Assembly: GCA_027624045.1 (NCBI GenBank) | Contig: JAQBUE010000018.1 | Coordinates: 1 to 46,255, forward strand | Direction of reading: 5' to 3' | Length of the DNA: 46,255 nucleotides | Source: Acidobacteriota bacterium | GTDB lineage: Bacteria > Acidobacteriota > Terriglobia > Bryobacterales > UBA6623 | In this document: positions 15,098-23,607 of the stretch, one piece after another | Layout: each line of letters opens with the position of its first letter | Position numbering within the stretch: position 1 is the first letter of the stretch | The notes under the pieces: generated by a model | What the model was told of the DNA's origin: nothing | Seen by the model: the letters and a program-made list of their open reading frames with translations, nothing else | The model's database searches: none | Program-made: the position numbers and the translations under genes

Positions 15098-17047
15098 ATG
15101 GCAGCTTTGAAACGATTCTCGATTGCACTGGTCCTGATGGGCCTTGTGTTGTCGACTTTACCTGTAGCTCAAGCTCAGTTCAGCTTCCCGGTTCAGCCCC
15201 TCGGGCGCGTTGTTTGCGTCTATAGTGCGGTCCCGAACCAAGTACGCGCGGAAGGTCTGGCGGAGCGCACGGGCGACGCACGCTTAGACTGTACCAATGA
15301 CGGGGTTTACAACCCGAACATTGTCAACAACATGACGCAGTATGTTCTCACGAACATCACGCTCACTTTGAACACGGCCGTGACCAACCGTCTCGATGTC
15401 GGCGACGGCAATAGCCTGACCACGGACGCCGTTCTCGTCATTAACGACAACAACCATTTTAATCCGATCGCTACGTCCCTATTCCCGGATACGGGATCAG
15501 GGCTTTCTGGCTGTACGGACGACGCTGGCGGCTCGAATAACATCCCCGACCAGCGCTATCCTTGCCCCATGAAGGGTGAGTACCTCCCTAGCCGCAATCT
15601 GGTTTGGGACGGAGTGCAGTTCCCGGTTCCGGGTGCTCCCAACAACCTCGCCACCCTTCCCACCGCAGATGCGAATGGGGTTCCTACCTGTGCGGACATC
15701 TTCAATCAGACGTCCGATCAAGGCTGCTTTAACAGAACGACCACCGTTCGTATCACCAACATTCGCGCCAACGCGGCCGCTGTCGGTGAAGGTGGAGCCA
15801 TTCTCGGAACTTTGACGATCTTCTCGTTTGCCGGTATCTCGGTCACGCCGACCAACCAGCAGACGTTGGCGACCGTTTTTGAAGGCCTTATCACGGACTT
15901 CAACGACCCGGTGACGGGCCTGCAGTGCGAGACATTCGATAAATCGACGTTCGAGATTACCCTCGAAGAGGGCTTCGCGGGCTCATTCAAGACCCTCGGA
16001 GTACCGACATTCGATCAGGCTGATTTCGGGGCGGAGAGCGGCTATTTCGTCTGCGATGAAGGAAGCCTCACGGGTTCTGGTACCTGTACAGACCCCCAAG
16101 CTAACGCGGGCACGGGCGGCGGCGCCACGCAGGCAACGCGCTTCCTGATCCGCCTACTGGGCGTCAAGAACGGCGTCAATGTCAAGGTTCCCAAGGTGGT
16201 TGGCCTCAGTAGTGCCAACCGTTGTGTCGTTACGCTAGGTGGCGGTGACCTCTGTGTTGAGCTCGTAACCGGGGCCGACTCAGCCGGCGCCGGGGGTAGC
16301 ACCTCGGGCGGCAGCGGCAACGCTACGGTAAGTCTTGACACCGATGGCAATGGCCTCATCGTCTACGAGTTGATGGAAGGCCTTCCGTTCCTGCGCCAAT
16401 CGATCAAAATTCCGATCTCGGTTAGCTGGACACCTGACACCACGGACGATGAGCCGGCAATTGGCTCCAGTTCCGTGCTTGTCAGCTTCGCGCCGCTCAG
16501 TGGCGACGGCTCGGCGGGTAACTCACCGACGCCGCGCTTCATTGACGACTCTGGTGATCCGACAACCTTCATGACCGTTGTCCGTTGTTCGACGACTCTG
16601 CTGTTCCCGTTTGTATCGAATCGCTTCGGCTTCGATACGGGGCTGGCGATCTCGAACACCTCGATGGACTGGAAGGGCACCGCGCCACAAAAGGGCCGTT
16701 GCATGATCCACTACATCGGTAACACGGGTAATGACGGTCCCATGCCTGATGATGACCTATCGGAAATCATCGAGGGTGGCGAGCAAGTCACTTGGACTCT
16801 GTCGATGGGTAACGGTGTCTGGGGATTGAACGGTGCTCCTGACTTCCAGGGCTTCGTAGTCGCCATGTGCGAATTCCAGTGGGCTCATGGCTACGCATTC
16901 ATCACCGACGCCACCAGCGCGATTCCGAACTTTGCTCAGGGCTATCTGGCTCTGATCATGCAGTTCGACGTCGACAAAGATCGCCAGCTCAGCTGCGGCG
17001 TTGGCGATACAAATGGTCTTTGCAACTCGGAAGGCCTGAACCAATAG
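15098..17047 (+). CDS. Exported cysteine-containing protein, paralog B
   Basis: A 649-residue secreted paralog of the preceding protein. ATG 15098 is chosen because AAGGAG lies six bases upstream and the signal peptide (MAALKRFSIALVLMG to VAQAQF) starts there; an in-frame GTG/ATG region further up lacks support. It shares the same ordered blocks: VRAEGLAERTGD, TDAVLVIN, ITNIRANAAAVGEGG, LEEGFAGSFKTLGVPTFDQA, a GTGGGATQATRF stretch, and the C-terminal STTLLFPFVSNRFGFDTG, GRCMIHYIGNTG and DFQGFVVAMCEFQWAHGYAF domain ending SEGLNQ. Differences lie mainly in loops, including additional cysteines near residues 200-350. Its codon use looks less GC-biased than its neighbours, and its strong leader and perfect terminator suggest high, separate expression. 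Function unknown; an extracellular or surface-layer role is inference. Confidence 0.78.
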   Translation: MAALKRFSIALVLMGLVLSTLPVAQAQFSFPVQPLGRVVCVYSAVPNQVRAEGLAERTGDARLDCTNDGVYNPNIVNNMTQYVLTNITLTLNTAVTNRLDVGDGNSLTTDAVLVINDNNHFNPIATSLFPDTGSGLSGCTDDAGGSNNIPDQRYPCPMKGEYLPSRNLVWDGVQFPVPGAPNNLATLPTADANGVPTCADIFNQTSDQGCFNRTTTVRITNIRANAAAVGEGGAILGTLTIFSFAGISVTPTNQQTLATVFEGLITDFNDPVTGLQCETFDKSTFEITLEEGFAGSFKTLGVPTFDQADFGAESGYFVCDEGSLTGSGTCTDPQANAGTGGGATQATRFLIRLLGVKNGVNVKVPKVVGLSSANRCVVTLGGGDLCVELVTGADSAGAGGSTSGGSGNATVSLDTDGNGLIVYELMEGLPFLRQSIKIPISVSWTPDTTDDEPAIGSSSVLVSFAPLSGDGSAGNSPTPRFIDDSGDPTTFMTVVRCSTTLLFPFVSNRFGFDTGLAISNTSMDWKGTAPQKGRCMIHYIGNTGNDGPMPDDDLSEIIEGGEQVTWTLSMGNGVWGLNGAPDFQGFVVAMCEFQWAHGYAFITDATSAIPNFAQGYLALIMQFDVDKDRQLSCGVGDTNGLCNSEGLNQ

Positions 17048-17091
17048 TCATCTGTAGCGGTCTAAAACGTCCGCTGCATCAACCTTTAACC

Positions 17092-17124
17092 GAGGGGGGC
17101 CTAACGGCCCCCCTCAATCTTTTT
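17092..17124 (+). terminator. Intrinsic terminator of paralog B
   Basis: A perfect 10-bp stem GAGGGGGGCC (17092-17101)/GGCCCCCCTC (17106-17115) with a TAAC loop is followed by AATCTTTTT (17116-17124). It starts 45 bases after the stop codon: a textbook rho-independent terminator. Confidence 0.95.
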
Positions 17125-17317
17125 AGGGCTCCTCCGCCTCCTGCCATCCCTCAACTTGCCCCTGACAGCGACTCCGCGCGGCACTGCCCAAGACGCGCTA
17201 GGTCCCGCCGTGACGAAACGAACCACGGCCCCGCCCATCCCCAGGCGAAAGCTGTTATTATCCTTGGGATACCCCGCAGTTGCAGTCCGCCTCATCGCCC
17301 GTAAGGGAGATAACTAC

Positions 17318-20300
17318 ATGTCGAAGTTTTCCAGGATGCCCGCGTGCGTTCTTTTTCTCGTTCTCGCCGCGACCCTCTGCGAAGCCCAGAACCATGCCGT
17401 GCTATTCCCCAGCGGCGGCTCAAGTACGGTTACCTTACTTGACGCCGAAGATCTCAGTCCAGCCGGCACGATAGCGGGCACATCCACCGCGCGACAGTTC
17501 CTGGCCACGCCCAGTGGTGACCGCTACTACATCCTGAGCCGAACCTCCACCGACGCAATCGTGATCGCCAACCCCCGCACACTCGAAGTGCTCCGGCGGG
17601 TCAGTCTCAGCGTCGGAGTCTCCGACGCGGCCCTCTCGCCGAACGGCCAGTACTTACTGGTCGTCGCCGGCCAACTTCATATTTTCAGTACAACGACCGA
17701 CCAAGAGATCGTAGACCCGATAGCCGTGGGCAGCGGACCCACCCAAGTGCGCGTCGACCAGCGTTCCCGCCGCGCCTACGTCCTTTCGGGGTCCGGCCAA
17801 GAGATCCGTGCAATTGATCTTGAGAGCTTCGAAGAGGTCGCTTTGATCGAAGCACCGACCCTGAGCTCGATCGGATTGCTCGAAACCGCCAACCGTCTGG
17901 TCGCGCTCGATTCTGATGGGCTGCGCCTCTATGACCTCAAGACGCTCGACCAAGTTGGCAGGCTGGACTCCCTGTTTCCCATCATCAATGGCATCATCCA
18001 CCCTATCCCAGGATCGAACAAGGTCGCCGTCCACAACCGTGGCTCTTCCCCCAATAGCACATCGCAGGTCTTCGACATCGTGCAGGGGAAGGTCACGACG
18101 ATCGGTGTTCCCGCTTCGTCGTCATTCCGCCAGTTGACGCTTGTCAGCGCTGAGAAAGCCTTCGGGATACTCAATGAAGAAAGTGACGTAGCCGAGGTCG
18201 ACCTGACGACCAGCCCCTCGGCGACCGTCACACCGTTAGGACTGGGGATCGAGGCGCGCGACCTGGTCGTGTCGCCCAACGGTCGCATCCTGTACGCCAC
18301 ATCGCTTTCGCAATCTCGCGCGGTCCGCTACGACACGGAAACCTCAATGACTACGAACAACGTGGAAGTTGCGGTTTCCCCGGGAGCCCTGGCGGCCGGC
18401 TTCGGACCAACGGGCAAACCCCCGGCTATCCTTGAGCCGCTTAGCGGCGAGAATCAGTTCTTTCCACCCGGAGGCACGACGCCCTTCGCGATGGCCGTGC
18501 GGGTTCGGGACGAAGACGGCGTGCCGTTGTTCGATGTCCCGGTGGTTTTCGCGAGCCCTCTGAGTAGCGATGTTATTTTCGACTCACCCCAGCCGGTCCG
18601 GACGAACGAGAACGGCATTGCCGCCGTCAACGCCACCTTTCTCGCTCCCATCGCCTCGACCACCGCGCCCGACCGATCAGCGGCGTCATCGGAGATCGAA
18701 AAAGGGGCCCCGCCGGAACAGCCGATCGATGTGATACCGGTGACCGCGACGACAAGCGGCGGACTGTCCACGGTCTTTCTTCTCAACATCATCCGCGTGA
18801 CGGGGATCAATATCGTGTCGGGGAATTTTCAGATTACCGATCAGCGCAAGCCCTTCCCCGAACCCTTTGTCGTTTTGGCCACTGACGAAACCGGTAATCC
18901 GCTGCCCCTCGGCACAGAGATTCTCTTTACGCCGCAAGGCGCCGAGTGTGCCTTCATTGTCGCCCCCTTGGACGCGAACGGCTTTGGACAGTTGACCTGC
19001 TTGGCCGGCGACATTCCGCTCGGTGTCGCATCCTACTTTGCCGGTGAGATGACGGCCTCGGTTCTGGGTAACCCTGGTTTAGGGGCCGCTAAGTTCAACT
19101 TCACCGTTTCGACCGGCTCGAACGGGATCGCGATGGATATTGTCTCGGGCAACATGCAGACGGCCCGAACGGGTGAAGCTGTGCCGGCTCCCTTGGTCTT
19201 CACTCTATCGGCGCCGTTCGGCGGCGTTGGTCAGTCGCTGATCGGTATCGAGCTTGAGCAGATCGTGGGAAGCGGCGCCATCATTACACCCAGCTTCCTG
19301 GCGATTCGGAGGGAGACTTCCACGCCGGTCGGTGTAATCCTCGGCCCCGCCGCCGGCCCGGTTGTGATACGCGCACGAGCGTTAGCCCCCAAGTCCCCCA
19401 GCGTCGACTTCATGATCCAAGCCGAGGGGGGAGTGCCGGCGCGATTCGAAATCGAAGGCGACCAGCAGAGTGGACGTATCGGCCGCACTCTCGACAATCC
19501 TTTGCGGATGCGTGTCTTCAACGAACTCGGCCAGGTGATCGCATTTCCTCTTGTCTCGTGGACGGTTATCTCGGGCGACGCGAGCCTGCTCACCGGCAGT
19601 GATCCAGACGGCGCCACTGCCGTCGTGAGTCTCGGTACCACCCCCGGCCAGATTTCGATTCAGGCGAAGATCGGGTCGCTGACGGCGATGTTCAATGCCA
19701 CGGCGGCGCCGACACAGGTGGCGACGATCGACCGCCTCCAGGGGTTGGGTCAGGTGCTGCAGGTCGGCATGGTTTCCGGGCCCCTTGTCGTTGAGGTGAA
19801 AGAGCCAGGCGGCGATGCGGCGTTTGGCGCCTTTATTGACTTCTCGGGCCCGCCGCATGTCGAACTGTTGTCCCTGGCGGATACCCCCGCCGTGGGTAAT
19901 CCCCTTCGGCTTCAGGCAGATCAAAGTGGGCGCGCGGGCGTGAGGGTCAGGCTGCTGAATATTCCACGTCCGAAAGGTGCGGCCAACAACATTCTTATCA
20001 CGGCGTCCGTCGGGGGCGGCCCGACGACCGTGTTTGCCATCAGCGTACTCGGCCGCGACCCTGTCTTTCAGAGCGCTGGCATCGTCAACGCGGCGACGTT
20101 TGCCTCGGGGGTCGTTCCAGGAAGCCTCGTTACGATATTCGGCGTCGGGCTATCGGAGGGGGTGGCCGGGACCGTTTCGGCCGGAGGAGCGACCACATTC
20201 GCTGGAACGACCGTGAAGTTCGGTGGTATCGAGGCGCCCCTGCTCTCGATCACCAACAACAACGGCATCGAGCAGATCAACCTCCAGGCGCCTTTCGGCC

Positions 20301-20776
20301 TGCTCACGGGCCAAACGACGAGTGTCGAGATTAACAATAATGGCAGTAGTCTGGTCGTGCAGAGCGTCCCGGTGTTCTCAGCGCAACCCGGCATTTTCGA
20401 AGTTCCGCTAGGCGGTGGAGCGACTGGAGGAGCGGTGGCGGATGCGTTGTCGTTCCAACTGATCACCCCAAATAATCCGGCCGAGGAAGCCCAACCGTTA
20501 GCCGTGTTCTTTACGGGAGGCGGCTCCATTTCGCCCGCGGTCGGGACCGGGGTTCGAGGGCCGGCGCCGCCGGCTGTTACGACGCTTCCCGCGCAAGTAA
20601 CCGTGGATGGGCAGCAAGCGGACGTCCTCTTCAGCGGTTATGCACCTGGCTTCTTCGGGCTCTTCCAGGTCAACTTCGTCGTTCCCGGTGGCGTCAATTG
20701 CGGAACACGGTCGCTGGTGGTTCGAATTGGGGATTCGGGCAGTCCGGTCAGCACGATCAATCTGGCGTGTCCTTAG
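17318..20776 (+). CDS. Giant exported propeller/Ig-like protein with Solibacter C-terminal domain
   Basis: A 1152-residue secreted protein. ATG 17318 follows AAGGGAGA and begins a signal peptide (MSKFSRMPACVLFLVLA to CEAQ). Residues about 25-380 look like a seven-bladed propeller of YVTN/Lactonase type, with repeated strands such as VSDAALSPNGQYLLVVAG and ARDLVVSPNGRILYAT. Residues about 390-880 hold several Ig-like bacterial domains (ENGIAAVNATF is a typical Big_1-type strand). The last about 240 residues start SAGIVNAATFASGVVPGSLVTIFG and match the Solibacter uncharacterised C-terminal domain (TIGR03437 type), a marker of this lineage. It is probably a surface or outer-membrane-associated adhesin-like protein; ligand unknown. 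It lies downstream of the paralog pair but behind their terminator. Confidence 0.85.
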   Translation: MSKFSRMPACVLFLVLAATLCEAQNHAVLFPSGGSSTVTLLDAEDLSPAGTIAGTSTARQFLATPSGDRYYILSRTSTDAIVIANPRTLEVLRRVSLSVGVSDAALSPNGQYLLVVAGQLHIFSTTTDQEIVDPIAVGSGPTQVRVDQRSRRAYVLSGSGQEIRAIDLESFEEVALIEAPTLSSIGLLETANRLVALDSDGLRLYDLKTLDQVGRLDSLFPIINGIIHPIPGSNKVAVHNRGSSPNSTSQVFDIVQGKVTTIGVPASSSFRQLTLVSAEKAFGILNEESDVAEVDLTTSPSATVTPLGLGIEARDLVVSPNGRILYATSLSQSRAVRYDTETSMTTNNVEVAVSPGALAAGFGPTGKPPAILEPLSGENQFFPPGGTTPFAMAVRVRDEDGVPLFDVPVVFASPLSSDVIFDSPQPVRTNENGIAAVNATFLAPIASTTAPDRSAASSEIEKGAPPEQPIDVIPVTATTSGGLSTVFLLNIIRVTGINIVSGNFQITDQRKPFPEPFVVLATDETGNPLPLGTEILFTPQGAECAFIVAPLDANGFGQLTCLAGDIPLGVASYFAGEMTASVLGNPGLGAAKFNFTVSTGSNGIAMDIVSGNMQTARTGEAVPAPLVFTLSAPFGGVGQSLIGIELEQIVGSGAIITPSFLAIRRETSTPVGVILGPAAGPVVIRARALAPKSPSVDFMIQAEGGVPARFEIEGDQQSGRIGRTLDNPLRMRVFNELGQVIAFPLVSWTVISGDASLLTGSDPDGATAVVSLGTTPGQISIQAKIGSLTAMFNATAAPTQVATIDRLQGLGQVLQVGMVSGPLVVEVKEPGGDAAFGAFIDFSGPPHVELLSLADTPAVGNPLRLQADQSGRAGVRVRLLNIPRPKGAANNILITASVGGGPTTVFAISVLGRDPVFQSAGIVNAATFASGVVPGSLVTIFGVGLSEGVAGTVSAGGATTFAGTTVKFGGIEAPLLSITNNNGIEQINLQAPFGLLTGQTTSVEINNNGSSLVVQSVPVFSAQPGIFEVPLGGGATGGAVADALSFQLITPNNPAEEAQPLAVFFTGGGSISPAVGTGVRGPAPPAVTTLPAQVTVDGQQADVLFSGYAPGFFGLFQVNFVVPGGVNCGTRSLVVRIGDSGSPVSTINLACP

Positions 20777-20824
20777 CCTGCCTATCTAGCCACCTAAGGA
20801 CGAAATCATACCGCAGCCAATAGC

Positions 20825-20873
20825 GGCGGGGCATGCCGGGCCCACAGCGGGGCCGAAGGATGGAAGCCCCGCC
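20825..20873. repeat. 8-bp GC inverted repeat after the giant protein gene
   Basis: GGCGGGGC (20825-20832) and GCCCCGCC (20866-20873) are inverted copies in the 220-base gap between convergent genes. They may form a weak terminator-like structure; no U-tract follows. Confidence 0.35.
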
Positions 20874-20996
20874 CGGTAAACCCTCACCGGCCTGCGCCCC
20901 CCATCTTCATCTTGCTAAGCGCTGAGAAACCGCGGCTTGCGGAGCATGACATCAGCTCCGATCTCGCTGTCGAGCGGTTGAAGAACGGCAACTCGC

Positions 20997-21908
20997 CTAT
21001 TTTGGGGCGGGCTGTACACTCGCAGGCGTGTCCGCCGCAGCCGCGGGCTCGCTCGTGTTGGCCGGGCCGGCCGAGCGGGCGCCAGGTGGTTCTTGGAAGG
21101 TCGCCTTAATGCCAAACTTGCGCATGATGGGCAACACGCCGAACATGATCTTCCGCTCTCCCTCAAGCTGTGCGATCTCAGGGTGGTACCGAAAGATGAT
21201 TTGTCGATGGTCTCCCGGTTCCAACGGGCCTTCCCCCACGTCCACGACGAGCCCCGGGATCTCAGCTCCCTCAAGCTTCAGCGTAAGGCGGGCCGGGCCA
21301 ATATTGGCGAAGGTTACCGTGCGTTCGACAGGCTGGCTGTCGTTGCTGGAGGGGAACTTGACTTGGCTGCGGTTCGTCGCATACATACGACTGAAACTTT
21401 CGGGCTTGACTCCCTCACCTGCGCCCGCGAAAGCACCTTGTACCAGAGCGGCTTCACCCGGACTAGCTTTCTGACCTTTCATCTCGCCGAAAGGGCCCTT
21501 GCTCCCATGGGGTGCCATGTAGAGAAACCAATTATCATTGATCCAGCGCCACGTTCCAGAGATGGGCACCTTGAAAGGCGTCGCACCCATCAGAGGGAAC
21601 ATGGTGTCGACATTCACGAGGACATTCGCTTCCTTGAATTCGTCGTCGAAGGTGATGCTGCTGAGTTCGAATCCCAGGAGCGCCTTTTTCTGCGTGTTGT
21701 AGAAGACGTCCTTCGATTCCTCGGCGACCAACTCCTCGGCTTGGCGAAACTTACCCTCCTTGAAGAGCTCGTAGAACAGCCGCACCCTCGCCCGCACTGC
21801 CTCTTCTACCTCCGGCGGAGCCTTTCGAAATGCTTCAGCCTGCTTTTCGCTGCCGAAAAGAACGGATGCCGCCACAAGCACGCATGCCACCAATAGAAAT
21901 TGCTTCAT
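20997..21908 (-). CDS. Exported protein of unknown function
   Basis: A 303-residue secreted protein I cannot assign to a family. Residues 1-19 are a signal peptide (MKQFLLVACVLVAASVLFG). A helical region (about 25-75: EVEEAVRARVRLFYELFKEGKFRQAEEL) is followed by an NTF2-like-looking alpha/beta part with GTWRWINDNWFLY. A C-terminal Ig-like beta domain (about 185-275: VERTVTFANIGPARLTL to EPGDHRQIIFRYHPE) resembles DUF1573-type folds, then an Ala/Pro tail. ATG 21908 is chosen over an upstream in-frame ATG because GGGAGAG precedes it and an extended -10 (TGATATAAT, 21934-21942) lies just upstream. It is monocistronic between two longer transcription units. Envelope stress or carbohydrate roles would be guesses. 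Confidence 0.75.
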   Translation of the reverse strand: MKQFLLVACVLVAASVLFGSEKQAEAFRKAPPEVEEAVRARVRLFYELFKEGKFRQAEELVAEESKDVFYNTQKKALLGFELSSITFDDEFKEANVLVNVDTMFPLMGATPFKVPISGTWRWINDNWFLYMAPHGSKGPFGEMKGQKASPGEAALVQGAFAGAGEGVKPESFSRMYATNRSQVKFPSSNDSQPVERTVTFANIGPARLTLKLEGAEIPGLVVDVGEGPLEPGDHRQIIFRYHPEIAQLEGERKIMFGVLPIMRKFGIKATFQEPPGARSAGPANTSEPAAAADTPASVQPAPK

Positions 21909-21933
21909 CGGAACTCTCCCACGAACTGATTCG

Positions 21934-21942
21934 ATTATATCA
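21934..21942 (-). promoter_or_regulatory. Extended -10 promoter with consensus TATAAT
   Basis: On the minus strand TGATATAAT (21942 down to 21934) is a perfect -10 hexamer with a TGn extension. It puts the transcript start near 21927, giving a short leader of about 19 bases with GGGAGAG before the ATG at 21908. No -35 is evident. Confidence 0.65.
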
Positions 21943-22083
21943 AGCGACCTTTTAGGCCCACCCGAGATGCAAACGCCCGGCCACACGTTAAGCGCCCGCG
22001 CCGCTCACTCCTTCATTAGACGGCCTCCTCGGTGTTTCGTCTCTATTCGACCGCCAGGTCGTCAGGAATGTGGGCTACGCCGG

Positions 22084-23016
22084 CTAGGTCTTCTTGATAT
22101 CGCGGTGCGAAACTTTGACCTCGCTGCCGGCGCTTTCGAGGTTGCGGCCGACTGCCTCGGCGATCATGACAGAGCGGTGACGCCCACCCGTGCAGCCGAA
22201 GCCGATTGTGAGGTAGCTCTTGCCCTCGCGGACGTAATGGGGGATCAGGTAGAGCAGCAGATCGGAGATTCTGCCGATGAACTCCCCGGTCTGGGGAAAA
22301 GAGCGTATGTAGTGGATGACCTTGGCGTGCCTGCCGGTGAGGGTTTTGCAGCCCGGCGCGTAGTTGGGGTTCGGCAGGAATCGCACGTCGAATACCAAGT
22401 CGCTTTCGCTGGGAAGGCCATGCTTAAAACCGAAGCTGTTGATGGCGATGAGCAGCGGAGGGTCTTCGTGCCCCCCTCGAAAGCGTGCCACGATCAGCCT
22501 GCGCAGCTCGTGGATGTTGAACTTCGAGGTGTCGAGAATCAGGTCCGCGAGTTTTTCGATGGGTTGCAGGGCTTTACGTTCGGCCCGGATGCTGCCAAGA
22601 ACCGATCTCCTGCCTCCGAGCGGGTGCGGGCGGCGGGTTTCACTAAAGCGGCGCTGCAGAACTGCGTCACCGGCTTCGAGAAACAGCAGGAACGCAAGCC
22701 CCTGTTTTCTGAGTTGCTGGAAAATTTTCGGAAACTTGCGAAGTGCCTCACCTTCCCGAATATCGACCACAAGCGCCGCCCGCGAGATCTCGGGGGACTG
22801 ACGGCAGAGTTCGGCGAAGGTCAGGATCAGATCGATCGGGAGATTATCGACGGCGTAGAAACCCATGTCCTCGAAGACTTTGAGGACCGAGCCCTTTCCT
22901 GACCCGCTGAGGCCGGTGATGATGACCAGCTCATACCCACCCGTTACCCCGGCATCGGGCGGGGGACGAGCGACCACGGGCGGCTGTGTCTTGGCGATAC
23001 GCCGAGGCTTATTCAT
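22084..23016 (-). CDS. rapZ: RNase adapter/nucleotide-binding protein RapZ
   Basis: A 310-residue cytoplasmic RapZ-family P-loop protein. Walker A is GLSGSGKGS (residues 35-43), VDNLPI and VVDIREG follow, and the C-terminal domain has FDVRFLPNP, the LTG block and IGFGCTGGRHRSV, all diagnostic. In gamma-proteobacteria RapZ controls amino-sugar synthesis by presenting the GlmZ small RNA to RNase E; in other phyla it binds nucleotides and its target is not established. An N-terminal extension of about 25 residues (Pro-rich) precedes the core. It is the last gene of the minus-strand cluster, 18 bases after hpf. Confidence 0.93.
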   Translation of the reverse strand: MNKPRRIAKTQPPVVARPPPDAGVTGGYELVIITGLSGSGKGSVLKVFEDMGFYAVDNLPIDLILTFAELCRQSPEISRAALVVDIREGEALRKFPKIFQQLRKQGLAFLLFLEAGDAVLQRRFSETRRPHPLGGRRSVLGSIRAERKALQPIEKLADLILDTSKFNIHELRRLIVARFRGGHEDPPLLIAINSFGFKHGLPSESDLVFDVRFLPNPNYAPGCKTLTGRHAKVIHYIRSFPQTGEFIGRISDLLLYLIPHYVREGKSYLTIGFGCTGGRHRSVMIAEAVGRNLESAGSEVKVSHRDIKKT

Positions 23017-23034
23017 GATGGCGGGTCCGGCGAT

Positions 23035-23592
23035 CTAGTCCGCTTCGACGAGTTCGAGTTTGCCGTCGCGCCTCCGCAGCAAGACGCGCAGTCCGCCGCT
23101 TTCAGCGTCGCGGTAAGTGAACTGATCGCGGTCGAGCTCTTCGATCTGAAGTACTGCCTCCTCGACCGTCATCGGTTTCGGGGCGACACCGCTGCTTCGA
23201 ACGAGTTTCACTTTGGCGCGAGATTCTGCCCGCGGCTCAATTTCGGGCGATTCCTCGGCCAGGGCTTGCGGCGGAACGATCCGCTGGTTCGTATGCCGGC
23301 GGACGTCGATTAGCTTGTGTTTGTTGCGGGCGGCCTGCCGCTCAAGCTTATCGGCGGCCGACTGCACCGCCAGAAAGGCGTCCGTGTTCGACGAATTGAC
23401 AACGAAAGTATGATTCAGCGCGCGTAGCGTGATTTCGGCATCGAACAGATGCCGCTGGCGCGAGAATCTTACGTGCGCTTCCAAGCTATGATTACTGCCG
23501 AGAATCCTGTGGCACTTGCTGAGTTTGACGCCGAGCTTGCGCTCCTGTGTCTCGCTGAAGCCGGTCAGCCTTCTTGTGTAACTGACCTTCAT
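23035..23592 (-). CDS. hpf: Ribosome hibernation promoting factor, long form
   Basis: A 185-residue long-type HPF. The N-terminal S30AE/YfiA domain (about 1-100) binds the 30S decoding region; AEITLRALNHTFVVNSSNTDAFLAVQSAADKLERQ contains its second helix. A charged linker (about 105-130) leads to the C-terminal dimerisation domain (MTVEEAVLQIEELDRDQFTYRDAESGGLRVLLRRRDGKLELVE), which pairs ribosomes into inactive 100S dimers. The ATG is preceded by AGGAGGT. It lies 15 bases after rpoN in the lpt-rpoN-hpf-rapZ order, so it is probably co-transcribed, while the strong ribosome site may allow higher translation. Confidence 0.92.
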   Translation of the reverse strand: MKVSYTRRLTGFSETQERKLGVKLSKCHRILGSNHSLEAHVRFSRQRHLFDAEITLRALNHTFVVNSSNTDAFLAVQSAADKLERQAARNKHKLIDVRRHTNQRIVPPQALAEESPEIEPRAESRAKVKLVRSSGVAPKPMTVEEAVLQIEELDRDQFTYRDAESGGLRVLLRRRDGKLELVEAD

Positions 23593-23607
23593 GAAATGAT
23601 GAACCTC

